64,000 nucleotides of DNA, taken from NCBI RefSeq assembly GCF_019090095.1, contig NZ_JAGQFP010000002.1, forward strand, positions 806,001 to 870,000, in the 5' to 3' direction. This DNA is from Stutzerimonas stutzeri (GTDB lineage Bacteria; Pseudomonadota; Gammaproteobacteria; Pseudomonadales; Pseudomonadaceae). The notes under the pieces were generated by a model, which saw nothing but the letters and a program-made list of their open reading frames with translations, had not been told where the DNA came from and made no database searches. The position numbers were made by a program, and so were the translations under genes. Positions within the stretch are counted from its first letter, which is position 1. Each line of letters starts with the position of its first letter. This document shows, one piece after another, positions 37,808 through 46,105 of the stretch.

Positions 37808-39231
37808 GGTTATCGGAGCTGGCCGCCTGTGGCCGTCAACCGTCGCTACCGCTGACGGCCGATATCGGCGAGGCGGGCGAACTCGTCGTCGAGCAATGGC
37901 TGCGCGTACTGCCGGGGCAGCGCTATGTAGGACGGGCGCAGTGGCAGGGCAGGACCGTGCTGGCGAAATTGATGGTCGGAAGCAACGGGCATCGGCATTA
38001 CCTGCGTGAGCGGGACGGCGCGGCGTCATTAGCGGCTCAAGGGCTGCCGACTCCAGGCGTCTTGGTCGACGGCTGGAAGGCAGGTGAGGGTGGCTGGCTG
38101 CTGTTCGACTTCCTCGACAATGCCCGGAGCCTGTGGGATGCCTGGCGCGAGTGCGAGCATGAGGCGCCGCTGAGCGAGGCGCAGGCCGAGTTGCTTGGGG
38201 CCGCACTGGCGCTCATTGCGCAAATGCACAGCCGTGGCCTCTGGCAGGAAGACCTGCATCTCGACAATCTATTGCTACAGGACGGCGTGTTGCACGTGGT
38301 CGACGGCGGTGGCGTGAGAGCCGAAACGCCTGGCCAGCCGCTGTCCCGCGAGCGTGTACTGGCCAACCTGGGCGTATTTTTCGCTCAGTTGCCCGCCACG
38401 ATCGAGCCCTTCATCGAAGAGCTGCTGGTGCACTACCTGCTCGCGAACAGCGAGCATGCCCTGCCGCTGGAGGCGCTGCTCAAGGAAGTGCACAAGATCC
38501 GCGCCTGGCGTCTGAACGATTTCCTGAAGAAGATCGCGCGTGATTGCAGCCTGTTCAGTGCGCGTATCGGTGCGTTCGGCGCCCGAGTGGTACGGCGCGA
38601 GGCGCACGAGCGACTGCAGGGGGTACTGGACGATCCCGACGCGTTCATTGCGGGTGGTCACCTGTACAAGACCGGCGGCGCGGCGACCGTCGCCCGGGTC
38701 GAAGTGGACGGCCAGCCGCTGCTGATCAAGCGCTACAACATCAAGAACCCGTTGCACTGGTGCAAGCGCTTCTGGCGGCCCAGCCGTGCCTGGCACAGTT
38801 GGGTCGAAGGCAATCGCCTCGACTTTCTCGGCATCGCCACGCCTCGTCTGCTCGCGGTGATCGAGCATCGTTGGCTGTGGCTGCGAGGGCCGGCGTGGCT
38901 AATTACCGAATTGCTTGACGGAGAAGATATAATCGCGCGTTTTCAGCCGTACCTGAACGAGGCACCGCCGGAGGACGAACTGGCTGCGCTGGATCGCTTG
39001 TTTGCCGCGCTGATACGCGAACGTATCAGTCACGGCGATCTGAAAGGTCACAACCTGTTCTGGGAGCAGGGCCGCTGGTCGCTCATCGATCTCGATGCCG
39101 TGCAGCAGCATGCGAGTGACGTCAGCTTCGCCCGTGCCTACGCCAAGGACCGAGCACGTTTTCTGCGTAACTGGCCGACCGATTCAGCGCTCTACCGACT
39201 GCTGGACGAACGGTTACCCAAATTGATTTGA
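37804..39231 (+). CDS. Tandem-domain LPS kinase-like protein
   Basis: 475 residues that appear to hold two kinase-like domains in one chain. Domain 1 (about 20-215) has QEDLHLDNLLL near residue 152 and VVDGGG 13 residues later. Domain 2 (about 240-470) has an N-lobe lysine in LLIKRYNIKNPLHW near 305, a catalytic loop HGDLKGHNLFW near 410 and LIDLDAVQQH. Both domains keep the catalytic Asp/Asn and the metal Asp. It overlaps the preceding gene by 4 nt and equals PA5006 by order, from memory. A role in phosphorylating core heptoses is inferred from context only. Confidence 0.82.
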   Translation: MRLSELAACGRQPSLPLTADIGEAGELVVEQWLRVLPGQRYVGRAQWQGRTVLAKLMVGSNGHRHYLRERDGAASLAAQGLPTPGVLVDGWKAGEGGWLLFDFLDNARSLWDAWRECEHEAPLSEAQAELLGAALALIAQMHSRGLWQEDLHLDNLLLQDGVLHVVDGGGVRAETPGQPLSRERVLANLGVFFAQLPATIEPFIEELLVHYLLANSEHALPLEALLKEVHKIRAWRLNDFLKKIARDCSLFSARIGAFGARVVRREAHERLQGVLDDPDAFIAGGHLYKTGGAATVARVEVDGQPLLIKRYNIKNPLHWCKRFWRPSRAWHSWVEGNRLDFLGIATPRLLAVIEHRWLWLRGPAWLITELLDGEDIIARFQPYLNEAPPEDELAALDRLFAALIRERISHGDLKGHNLFWEQGRWSLIDLDAVQQHASDVSFARAYAKDRARFLRNWPTDSALYRLLDERLPKLI

Positions 39232-39306
39232 AGCTGGACGTACAGGCTCTGCTGAGCCATCGACCCACCGCTGTCGCCAAAGCCCCCCGGCCCTGAGCGT
39301 CCAGCT
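39232..39306. repeat. Distant 9-bp inverted repeat before the carbamoyltransferase
   Basis: AGCTGGACG (39232-39240) and CGTCCAGCT (39298-39306), 57 nt apart, span the only real gap in the first half of the LPS operon. The 3' arm is followed by GCTTTTG. It could fold as a long hairpin that lowers downstream expression, or be a decayed GAAGC-type repeat. Confidence 0.4.
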
Positions 39307-39327
39307 GCTTTTGAAGAGGCATTACCC

Positions 39328-41076
39328 GTGGCATTGACGATTCTCGGCCTATCCGGCGCTCTCAGTCATGATCCTTCCGCCGCTCTGTACGTCGACGGCA
39401 AGCTGATCGCTGCCGTCGAAGAAGAGCGCTTCGTGCGTGACAAGCATGCCAAGAACCGCATGCCCTACGAGTCCGCCAAGTTCTGCCTGGAGCAGGCCGG
39501 CATCAAGCCGGCGGATGTCGACGTGGTGGCGATTCCCTTCGCCCCGATCAGCATCTTCGAAAAAGCCCGTTGGCATTACGCCAAGCGCTACTGGTACGCG
39601 CCGGACCGCGCGCTGGATGCCATCCTCATGGGCAACCGCCGCTACTACCGCTACAAGAAGCGCATCGAATGGTGCCTGCAGCAACTGGGCTTCGACCTGA
39701 AGAAGGTCAAGTTGCAGCCGGTCGAGCATCATCTGGCCCATGCCTCCAGCGCCTACCACTGCTCCGGTTTCACCGAGAAGACCGCCATCCTCGGCATCGA
39801 TGGCAAAGGCGAATACGCCACCACCTTCTTCGGCTGGGGCGAGAACGGCAAGATCCACAAGATCAAGGAATTCTACGACCCGGATTCGCTGGGTGGGCTG
39901 TATGGCGCGATCACTGAATTCCTCGGCTTCGAGATGCTCGATGGCGAGTTCAAGGTGATGGGCATGGCCCCTTACGGCGATGCGGCCAAGTACGACTTCT
40001 CGCGCCTGGCGACCTTCGAGAACGGCGAGCTGACCATCAATACCGAGTACGCCAACGTCATCGGCTTCCGTCGTTACAAGGAAAAGGGCAAGGGTTACTA
40101 CTTCTCGCCGAAGCTGATCGAGTGGCTGGGACCCAAGCGCGAGGGCGACATCGCCGACGACCCCTATATCCATTACGCCGCCGCCATGCAGGCGCTGTTC
40201 GAAAAGCTCGCACTGCAGATGATGGATTACTACCTGGGCGACATCATCCGCGAGACCGGCAAGATCGCCTTCGCTGGCGGCTGTGCGCTGAACGTCAAGC
40301 TCAACCAGAAGATCATCGCGCGCGACGAGGTCAAGGAGCTGTTCGTTCAGCCAGCCTCGGGCGACGCGGGCACCGCGGTGGGCGCGGCGGCCTATGTATC
40401 GGTACAGCGCGGCGTGCCGGTCGAGAAGATGGAGCACGTCTACCTCGGCCCGTCCTATTCGAACGAAGACGTGATCGCCGCCTGTGCGCGCCATCCGAGC
40501 AAACCGGTGTTCAAGCAAATCCCCAACACGCCCGAGCGCATCGCCCGGATCATGGTCGATGGTAACCCGGTCGCCTGGTTCCAGGGCCGCATGGAGTTCG
40601 GCCCGCGTGCGTTGGGCGGCCGCTCCATCATCGGCTGCCCAAGCGTGCCGGGTGTGGCCGACCGCATCAACGAGCAGATCAAGTTCCGCGAACGCTGGAG
40701 ACCCTTCTGCCCGTCGATGCTCGACACCGTGGCGCCGCAGATGCTCAAGGTCGATCATCCGAGCCCCTTCATGACCTTCACCTTCGAGGTCAACGAGGGC
40801 TGGAAGGAGCGTGTGGGCGAAGTGGTCCACGAGGATGGCACCTCACGCGCCCAGGTCCTCGAACGCCGCCACAACCCGCGCTGGTACGACCTGATGCTGG
40901 AGCTGGAAAAGCTCACCGGCAATGGCGTCTCGCTGAACACCTCGCTCAACCGCCGCGGCGAGCCCATGATTTGTTCGCCGACCGATGCGCTGAACATGTT
41001 CTATGGCTCCGACCTGCAATACTTGATCATGGAGGACATCCTCGTGGTCAAGGACGGCAAGGATTGGTATGAGTAG
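39328..41076 (+). CDS. LPS core carbamoyltransferase (NodU/CmcH family)
   Basis: 582-residue O-carbamoyltransferase that uses carbamoyl phosphate. N-terminal ASKHA-fold part starts LGLSGALSHDPSAALYVDGK, with EEERF and EHHLAHASSAY (iron/ATP-site histidines) near residue 134. The C-terminal YrdC-like part contains MEFGPRALGGRSIIGCPS near 422. GTG start at 39328 behind GAAGAGG. In P. aeruginosa the equivalent (PA5005, wapO) carbamoylates heptose II of the inner core. This GC-rich gene is the last before the AT-richer cassette, and its last 8 nt overlap the next gene. Confidence 0.93.
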   Translation: MALTILGLSGALSHDPSAALYVDGKLIAAVEEERFVRDKHAKNRMPYESAKFCLEQAGIKPADVDVVAIPFAPISIFEKARWHYAKRYWYAPDRALDAILMGNRRYYRYKKRIEWCLQQLGFDLKKVKLQPVEHHLAHASSAYHCSGFTEKTAILGIDGKGEYATTFFGWGENGKIHKIKEFYDPDSLGGLYGAITEFLGFEMLDGEFKVMGMAPYGDAAKYDFSRLATFENGELTINTEYANVIGFRRYKEKGKGYYFSPKLIEWLGPKREGDIADDPYIHYAAAMQALFEKLALQMMDYYLGDIIRETGKIAFAGGCALNVKLNQKIIARDEVKELFVQPASGDAGTAVGAAAYVSVQRGVPVEKMEHVYLGPSYSNEDVIAACARHPSKPVFKQIPNTPERIARIMVDGNPVAWFQGRMEFGPRALGGRSIIGCPSVPGVADRINEQIKFRERWRPFCPSMLDTVAPQMLKVDHPSPFMTFTFEVNEGWKERVGEVVHEDGTSRAQVLERRHNPRWYDLMLELEKLTGNGVSLNTSLNRRGEPMICSPTDALNMFYGSDLQYLIMEDILVVKDGKDWYE

Positions 41077-41986
41077 GTCTAGTTTGCTGATTACCGTCGT
41101 CATACCGGCATATAACTACGCGAAAACGCTCCCTCGTGCAGTCGAGTCGGTAATTGCTCAACTGAGCGAGCATAGCGAGCTATTAGTAATCGATGATGGC
41201 TCTACCGACGAAACTCCTGCTGTGCTCGCGGAGTTGCAAGCCAGACATTCTGCACGGTTTCGCATGATTCGTAAGCCTAACGGCGGGCTCTCCTCGGTGC
41301 GCAACCTCGGTATCGCAGAAGCTAAAGGAGCCTATCTGGTATTTCTGGATGCAGATGACGAATTGGCGCCGGATGCCTTAAGGTTGTTGAGCGAACACCT
41401 CGAGCATCATCCGCAAACGCGTATGGTGATTGGCGGGCATTGGGCGGTATGGCCCGATGGTAAGCGCCGCAAGCATTTGCCAGCAGCTCTTCCAGAGGAT
41501 CGGCTGGCGCGGTTGAGAGGATATTTGCTGACAAAAACGATAGGCCTTGCCAACGGGGCGTCAGCTATCCATCGCGATGTCTTTCGGCTCGGGAACTACC
41601 CCGAAAGCTTCCGCAACGCCGAGGATATTCCTGTCTTCAGCCAAGCGCTTGCAAACTTCGACTGCACGATTCTTGTGGCGCCCATGGCTTTGATCTACAA
41701 GCACGACGACAGTATGCGGCACGACATCAAGCAGGACTGTGCGGTGGGGCTGGCCATTGTCGAGGAGGTGTTCGACAAAGGGCGGGTGCCTGCGGCTATG
41801 GCGTCGTTACGCAGGCCATTCAAAGCTCAGCGCTGCCTCTCGTTGTTTCGTGGGCTTTTAAACGCCGAGCGGTTTGACGAGGCGCGTGAAATGTATCGCC
41901 AAGCGATCGGGACTGACTGGCGGGTTATATTCAAGATGTCATACACCCGCAAAGCGTTGCGGCTCTGGTTTGGCGGAAAAGGCTGA
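41069..41986 (+). CDS. Family 2 glycosyltransferase
   Basis: Inverting GT-A transferase, 305 residues. TVVIPAYNYAKTLPRAVESV at the N-terminus, DDGSTDE near residue 46, NGGLSSVRNLG and the metal-binding LDADDELAPD near 95. The acceptor-binding C-terminus has no clear relative I can name. Base composition begins to shift toward A+T from here compared with the gene before. It probably adds an outer-core sugar. It overlaps the carbamoyltransferase by 8 nt. Confidence 0.88.
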   Translation: MSRSSLLITVVIPAYNYAKTLPRAVESVIAQLSEHSELLVIDDGSTDETPAVLAELQARHSARFRMIRKPNGGLSSVRNLGIAEAKGAYLVFLDADDELAPDALRLLSEHLEHHPQTRMVIGGHWAVWPDGKRRKHLPAALPEDRLARLRGYLLTKTIGLANGASAIHRDVFRLGNYPESFRNAEDIPVFSQALANFDCTILVAPMALIYKHDDSMRHDIKQDCAVGLAIVEEVFDKGRVPAAMASLRRPFKAQRCLSLFRGLLNAERFDEAREMYRQAIGTDWRVIFKMSYTRKALRLWFGGKG

Positions 41987-41988
41987 AC

Positions 41989-43230
41989 GTGGGGCAGCCC
42001 ATGGGCGTCGCGTTGCGCCAGTTACGTGAGTTCGTGGTAGGTGCGCCCGTGCGCCGCGGAAAGGGGCGGCTGGCTACCTGGCGATTGCGCTGCCGGTTGG
42101 CAGGTAAAAGCCTGTTGGCTTTCTTGTTCGCCGCAAATCGCCATATACCCATTACGTCATGCGACGTCCTGCTGATACATCCCTCACGTAAATCGTACGA
42201 ACAGGGGAGAAAAAAGGCTTTCTTGCAAGCGTTGAAGATCAATGGTCTTCACGTTGAGGAGTTCATCGAAGAGTCAGATGGTGTGCTGATTCGCACTCGG
42301 CAGTTTGTCAGGCCTGCCAAGCCAGTCCCGTTCCTGCTGTACTGGCATGCTGCGCATGCAGAGTTTCTTCTGCGACGTTATCGGGCCAAGGTGGTATTGA
42401 CCGAGCGAAACGGATGGGTAGTCCCAAGCTTCATTAAGGTGCTACGCAGTGAAGGCATGCGAGTGATGCATCTGGCGCATTCAGTGCCGTCAGGTCAGTC
42501 CAGTCGCTATGACTATTTCGATTACGACTACTATCTCTTGTTTGGCAGAAGCTCCTATGACTACCTTTCTTCGTTAGGCGAGGCTTTTGGTGAGTGCAGC
42601 GCTGTCTATGCGGGACCATACTATTTGACCGACCAAAAAAAAACCGTCCGGGTCGAAAGCGATAACAGGCGAGCCCCACGTTTGTTATTTCTCGGCTCGG
42701 GACCGGAATACGAGCAAACCGAGTCCTATCAGCAGTATTGCAGGTGGGTCGTGGCCTGGCTTCACCAACATCGAGACGCAACGCTTTCGGTGAAGCTTCA
42801 TCCGCGCGGGCGAGGTTATCCATGGCGGGACCACGCAGGGAATTTCGAGCGGATCGCTCTGTTGACTACAGGCGAGACGCTTGAGCAATGTGCCGGGCAC
42901 TTCGATCTTGTGTTGTGTGGCTATACGAACGCCGTCTTGGATGTAGCTCGTGCTGGTGTTCCTTTCGTGCTGCTCGGAAAGGACGAGGATTTTTTTTCTG
43001 TTGCTCGATTTGGGTTGCCAAGAAGCCTTTCCGAAGCCCAGTTGCCGTTCTGTGTAGATCAGGTGCTCGCTGAACCGGAAAAGACGAAAGAGCGCTTGTC
43101 CGAGTTTCTGAGCTACCACATGTGCCATGCCGATAAGCCGCTTAGCTCTTTGGTGGATAGTGTGCGAGCCGTGGCGAACGGCTCGGAGCCTGTTGGTATT
43201 CGTTTATCTGCCCCGTCTCAAAAATATTAG
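41989..43230 (+). CDS. Unassigned GT-B-like glycosyltransferase
   Basis: 413 residues from a GTG at 41989; the ATG at 42001 is an equally possible start. The C-terminal half looks like a GT-B nucleotide-sugar domain, with LLFLGSGPEYEQTESY, then LSVKLHPRGRGYP near residue 266 and a GYTNAVLDVARAGVPFVLLGK segment near 308, as in polysialyl- or CDP-glycerol-type transferases. No family can be named with confidence. It lies in the AT-richer cassette between a GT2 gene and a capsule-type gene, so an outer-core sugar transfer role is inferred. Confidence 0.72.
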   Translation: MGQPMGVALRQLREFVVGAPVRRGKGRLATWRLRCRLAGKSLLAFLFAANRHIPITSCDVLLIHPSRKSYEQGRKKAFLQALKINGLHVEEFIEESDGVLIRTRQFVRPAKPVPFLLYWHAAHAEFLLRRYRAKVVLTERNGWVVPSFIKVLRSEGMRVMHLAHSVPSGQSSRYDYFDYDYYLLFGRSSYDYLSSLGEAFGECSAVYAGPYYLTDQKKTVRVESDNRRAPRLLFLGSGPEYEQTESYQQYCRWVVAWLHQHRDATLSVKLHPRGRGYPWRDHAGNFERIALLTTGETLEQCAGHFDLVLCGYTNAVLDVARAGVPFVLLGKDEDFFSVARFGLPRSLSEAQLPFCVDQVLAEPEKTKERLSEFLSYHMCHADKPLSSLVDSVRAVANGSEPVGIRLSAPSQKY

Positions 43231-43237
43231 ACTATTT

Positions 43238-44350
43238 ATGAATGTAGTGTTTCTCGGCTTGGCTAAGCACCAAATCCAATACTTCAGCGACCTTCTTGAA
43301 AATTCGGCACTGGCTGGCACCGTTGTCACGCCGGATACGTTACCTCTTCCATCGATTTCCGGGCTGCGGCAAGCATTACGTCGAGTGGAATGGAGGCGGT
43401 TGGTACAAGAGAAATGCAGCGAGCGGGCGACGAAAGGTCGGTATCATGGCGCTGTGTATCGGTTTTTGCTCATGCTTGAGATGCTGCTCATGGCGCTCCG
43501 CTTCGCTCGGTTACTGCGTAAGGAGCGGCCCGATGCGGTTGCAATGTGGAACGGTAGCCACCGCTATTGCGAACTCCTCACGAGCATGTGTGAGGAAAAT
43601 GTGCTGAGATTGTATTTCGAGAATGGACTGCTTCCTGGGACTACAACACTTGACCCCCAGGGCGTTAATTATCGCAACTCGGTACCAAGGGATCCGGAGT
43701 TCTATCAAAGTTATGCGGAGCGATACCCTGACCGGCTCCGGGCGGGGCAATCGGTGTCGCTAGTTCCACGAGACGCAAAGCGTCAAAGCAAGTCCGTTGA
43801 GCTCCCCAGTGGCTACATCTTCATCCCGTTTCAAGATGATTGGGATACGCAAATTCGGCTGTTCTCACCTTGGATACATAACATGCGCGAGCTGTTCTCT
43901 TTTGCAGAACTGGTTGCTCAGCGCAGCGGAAGAGTCGTGGTGCTGAAGGAGCATCCATCGAGTCGAGTAAAATACCCCGATCTTGGAAAGCGTGCTTCAG
44001 ATAGGGTCATTTTCGCCAACGGAAACTCGACACAAGAATTAATCGAAAAGGCTGACTGCGTTATTACAGTCAATTCCACAGTCGGCCTTGAGAGTATTTT
44101 GTTGGCGAAGCCTGTGTTGGTTTTGGGCGAGGCTTTCTATGCTGTCGAAGGCGTTGCAGCCAGGGCTCAGAATGCGACAGAGGCTCTCGCTTTGCTGGAA
44201 AAGCTACCCGCCTGGGGGCTCAGCGAAGAGATGCGACAGGCATTCATAAGTTATCTTCGGGATGAATACTGCGTGCCGGGCCGTTGGCAAGACGCAGGTC
44301 CGGAACATTATGCAACGGTGGCTAGGAGAATTGAGGCCTTAGCAGCATGA
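43238..44350 (+). CDS. Capsule-synthesis-like (KpsC/KpsS family) glycosyltransferase
   Basis: 370 residues from the ATG at 43238. The frame opens at 43127, but that part overlaps the previous gene. Features resembling the capsule polysaccharide synthesis family (beta-Kdo transferases KpsC/KpsS): ENGLLPGTTTLDPQGVNYRNS near residue 130, VLKEHPSSRVKYPD near 235, and TVNSTVGLESILLAKPVLVLGEA near 275. Such enzymes build Kdo linkers in capsules, so finding one inside an LPS core operon suggests an unusual core or O-chain sugar. Overlaps waaL by 4 nt. Confidence 0.75.
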   Translation: MNVVFLGLAKHQIQYFSDLLENSALAGTVVTPDTLPLPSISGLRQALRRVEWRRLVQEKCSERATKGRYHGAVYRFLLMLEMLLMALRFARLLRKERPDAVAMWNGSHRYCELLTSMCEENVLRLYFENGLLPGTTTLDPQGVNYRNSVPRDPEFYQSYAERYPDRLRAGQSVSLVPRDAKRQSKSVELPSGYIFIPFQDDWDTQIRLFSPWIHNMRELFSFAELVAQRSGRVVVLKEHPSSRVKYPDLGKRASDRVIFANGNSTQELIEKADCVITVNSTVGLESILLAKPVLVLGEAFYAVEGVAARAQNATEALALLEKLPAWGLSEEMRQAFISYLRDEYCVPGRWQDAGPEHYATVARRIEALAA

Positions 44351-45540
44351 TTCTACCCTCGTCGCTCCATGCCCCCTTGCGAGTATTGCTCGCGATCGGG
44401 CTGTATCTACAGCTTGCGGGGATTTGCTTTATTTCTGATGGTAGTCGTTACGCTACCATCACAAACTTAATGCTATTTGCGCCGGCACTCGCCGCGCTCG
44501 TTTTCGGTAAGCAATTATGGCCGCCGTTGAATAGAGCTTCGTTTAGCGTGCTAATGGCCCTGTGTTTTTGGGTAGCCCTTGTTTCTGTATTCAACGAGGG
44601 GAGCGTTGGCGAACCCTGGAAATGGCTGCGGTTGCTTCTCTATGTATATCTCTATGTGTTAGCCATTGGCGTGGTGATGCAGGACAGGACTCTCTGGCGA
44701 ATCATGCTTCTGTTTGTTGTCTTTACTGCGGCGGTATTTGCCTGGCTCAGTCTGTTTCAAGCGCTCTTCATCGATAACCGAGGCTTTGGCTTTCGAGCAT
44801 TCAGGCTGGATTCATGGAATAGCCACAAAATGGCAGATTTTGGGAATCCGATCGTATCTGCTTTGTACTTTGGTGTCGTGGCGATCATGGCGCTCTGCCT
44901 GTCGCTACGCGAAAAAGGTGGGATCAGGTTCTCGTTGCTAATCGCGTTTATTGGCGCTTCCGCGTATTGCTATTTTACTTACTCGCGAGGGGTCTGGGTC
45001 GGCCTCTTGATTGCAATTGTAGCTTATTTGGCAGTTTCGCTCACCCCGCGACAGTTTCGCATGCTGCTTTGGGTGGGGGTTCCCTTAATTATTGCGGGAC
45101 TATCACTTCTCGCGAGCGTGGACGGGATAGACGCAAGTTATCGAGACGAGATCTTCTGGCAATGGTCGTCCAAGTTGAGCGAGTTTTGGTTTTGGGGCGC
45201 TGGAGCGGGGGCTGATCCGAATATCTGTATCGAAGGCATTCGGCGTTGTTTCAATCAAGCACACAGCCTGTACCTGCAATTCTTTTACGAATACGGATTT
45301 CCTGGTCTCCTGCTTCTGCTTGCGTTAATCGGTACCCTTCTGTTGGGTGGATGGCGCAATCGATCAATCCAAGGCTACGCCTCTCTGGGCCTGGCGCTTA
45401 TGGTCTTCGTTATCGTCGTCTCTATCGCTAATTACTATGTGATTCTTCTGCGTCCAAGTGTGTTTTGGATCGTTTTTTGGCTGCCAGTCGCAATACTTAT
45501 GTATGAAGGTGCAGGTGGCGGGCGATCGGAGGTTAAGTAG
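44347..45540 (+). CDS. waaL: O-antigen ligase-like membrane protein (Wzy_C/WaaL)
   Basis: 397 residues with about ten to twelve hydrophobic segments. The Wzy_C signature is visible: TYSRGVWVGLL near residue 214 and a large periplasmic loop ending in NQAHSLYLQFFYEYGFPGLLLL near 302 with the conserved His. It should join undecaprenyl-linked O-polysaccharide to lipid A-core in the periplasm. The position beside the PA4998-type kinase and msbA matches waaL in P. aeruginosa. An O-antigen polymerase (Wzy) is the alternative, as sequence alone separates them poorly. Confidence 0.82.
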   Translation: MILPSSLHAPLRVLLAIGLYLQLAGICFISDGSRYATITNLMLFAPALAALVFGKQLWPPLNRASFSVLMALCFWVALVSVFNEGSVGEPWKWLRLLLYVYLYVLAIGVVMQDRTLWRIMLLFVVFTAAVFAWLSLFQALFIDNRGFGFRAFRLDSWNSHKMADFGNPIVSALYFGVVAIMALCLSLREKGGIRFSLLIAFIGASAYCYFTYSRGVWVGLLIAIVAYLAVSLTPRQFRMLLWVGVPLIIAGLSLLASVDGIDASYRDEIFWQWSSKLSEFWFWGAGAGADPNICIEGIRRCFNQAHSLYLQFFYEYGFPGLLLLLALIGTLLLGGWRNRSIQGYASLGLALMVFVIVVSIANYYVILLRPSVFWIVFWLPVAILMYEGAGGGRSEVK

Positions 45541-45545
45541 CGTCA

Positions 45546-46100
45546 ATGTTAAAAAGCATGAAGCGATACTGGTGTATAGAGATTCTGGGCGGAAGCCAAA
45601 AAGAGTTTTCTTGGCGTCGGCTCAGGCAGAAGTATAAAAGAAGCAATCGCTATGCTTATTTGTTCTGGTTTCGTGCTGCCTACGTGCTTCACGCCGAGGG
45701 AGGGCGCTTTTGGAAGCGACGAGCCAAAATACTAAACGAGCGAATAAGTCGAAAATACAACGTTGAAATAATGCTTGGCGCGACAGTCGGCGAGGGTTTA
45801 TGGATTGCCCACCCTTCCGGTATTGTGATTAGCGCATATTCCAAGATCGGGAAGAATTTCAAGGTCTGGCAGGGGTGCACTGTCGGTATCAAAGGTGGTG
45901 AGGGGGAAAAATCAATACGTATAGGGGATAACGTAAGTCTTTGTGCTAATTCTTGTATTATAGGTGACGCTATCTCAATTGCCGATAATGTGGTGGTCGG
46001 GGCAATGACGTTGATTAATAAGGATATTACCGCTCCTGGTGTCTACTTTAACAAAAGGGAGTTGGTCGGGCCTGGTTGCGGAGGCGAAATACAGCCTTAA
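45546..46100 (+). CDS. Hexapeptide-repeat acetyltransferase (CysE/SAT-like)
   Basis: 184 residues. The left-handed beta-helix region covers residues 75-165 with repeats such as IGKNFKVWQGCTVG, IGDNVSLCANSCIIG and IADNVVVGAMTLI. The histidine in GLWIAHPSGIVIS matches the catalytic His of serine O-acetyltransferase relatives. In this setting it probably O-acetylates a core or O-chain sugar. It is among the most AT-rich genes in the window, using many AAA, ATA and AAT codons, a sign of horizontal origin. It ends 5 nt before the convergent kinase gene. Confidence 0.8.
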   Translation: MLKSMKRYWCIEILGGSQKEFSWRRLRQKYKRSNRYAYLFWFRAAYVLHAEGGRFWKRRAKILNERISRKYNVEIMLGATVGEGLWIAHPSGIVISAYSKIGKNFKVWQGCTVGIKGGEGEKSIRIGDNVSLCANSCIIGDAISIADNVVVGAMTLINKDITAPGVYFNKRELVGPGCGGEIQP

Positions 46101-46105
46101 ACAGT

